From Chitinophagales bacterium (GTDB lineage Bacteria; Bacteroidota; Bacteroidia; Chitinophagales; UBA10324), in NCBI GenBank assembly GCA_026786335.1, contig JAJAYG010000231.1, positions 1 to 7,422 on the forward strand: a stretch of DNA of 7,422 nt. Direction: 5' to 3'. The notes under the pieces are model-generated. The model was not told the DNA's origin and made no database searches. It saw only the letters and a program-made list of their open reading frames with translations. Below, in pieces: positions 7,350 to 7,422 of this stretch; within the stretch, counting starts at the first letter, position 1; the number at the start of each line of letters is the position of its first letter. A program made the translations under genes and the position numbers.

Positions 7350-7374
7350 AAAAAATTAAAACGCAATTGTGCGT
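7350..7374 (-). terminator. Probable weak intrinsic terminator of the gene entering from the right edge
   Basis: Read on the minus strand, ACGCA-CAAT-TGCGT (7374 to 7361) forms a 5-bp stem with a 4-base loop and is followed by TTTAATTTTTT. It starts only three bases after the TAA at 7378-7380. The stem is short, so efficiency may be low, but its position right behind a stop codon supports the call and the reading of the upstream gene end. Confidence 0.5.
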
Positions 7375-7377
7375 AGC

Positions 7378-7422
7378 TTATTTCTCCGGATAAAATTTTT
7401 CTGCTCTGTGCAAATCTTCAAC
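7378..7422 (-). CDS. C-terminal end of an unidentified protein
   Basis: The minus-strand frame entering from the right edge gives VEDLHRAEKFYPEK and a TAA stop at 7378-7380. A terminator-like hairpin follows at once, and the peptide has normal composition, which together suggest a real gene end rather than a chance frame. Fourteen residues are too few to assign a family. The stop lies about 200 bp before the AsmA start codon. Confidence 0.5.
   Translation of the reverse strand, partial: VEDLHRAEKFYPEK

Overview
The window looks like ordinary chromosomal DNA from a member of the Bacteroidota, probably a Chitinophagia or Sphingobacteriia relative. This is inferred from AT-rich sequence, starts without Shine-Dalgarno motifs, a secreted lamin-tail/CotH protein, a DUF4407 membrane protein, an 'AHQLGTP'-type sensor kinase and a long AsmA-family protein. 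No tRNA, rRNA, CRISPR array, transposase or phage gene is visible.

Layout. Positions 1-1382 (minus strand) hold most of a secreted protein with a signal peptide, a lamin-tail domain, a chitobiase-C-like segment and a CotH domain. Its 3' end lies outside the window. A divergent gap of about 190 bp separates it from msrA (1572-2144, plus strand), a peptide-methionine sulfoxide reductase with its active-site residues in place. msrA converges on a minus-strand run with only 10 bp between the stop codons. In order of transcription that run is: a two-part AsmA-family locus (7181 to 4599), a membrane sensor histidine kinase (4548 to 3385) and a DUF4407 membrane protein (3252 to 2155). Kinase and DUF4407 gene both appear to start with GTG. 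Upstream of the AsmA locus lie a long palindromic repeat (7198-7271), a possible -7 promoter box, a small terminator-like hairpin, and the last 14 codons of another minus-strand gene entering from the right edge.

The AsmA gene is the most notable object. An in-frame TAG at 6936-6938 splits an otherwise continuous reading frame of 860 sense-or-stop codons into an 81-codon membrane-anchor piece and a long periplasmic piece. The two pieces share a frame and read as one family-like sequence, so one base substitution, or one sequencing error, explains the break.

The minus-strand genes are all membrane or envelope proteins: an envelope-spanning AsmA-like protein, a sensor kinase with no response regulator in view, and a four-helix DUF4407 protein. 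A shared envelope role is possible but is inferred only from orientation and spacing. I see no convincing new defence, mobile or biosynthetic system here.
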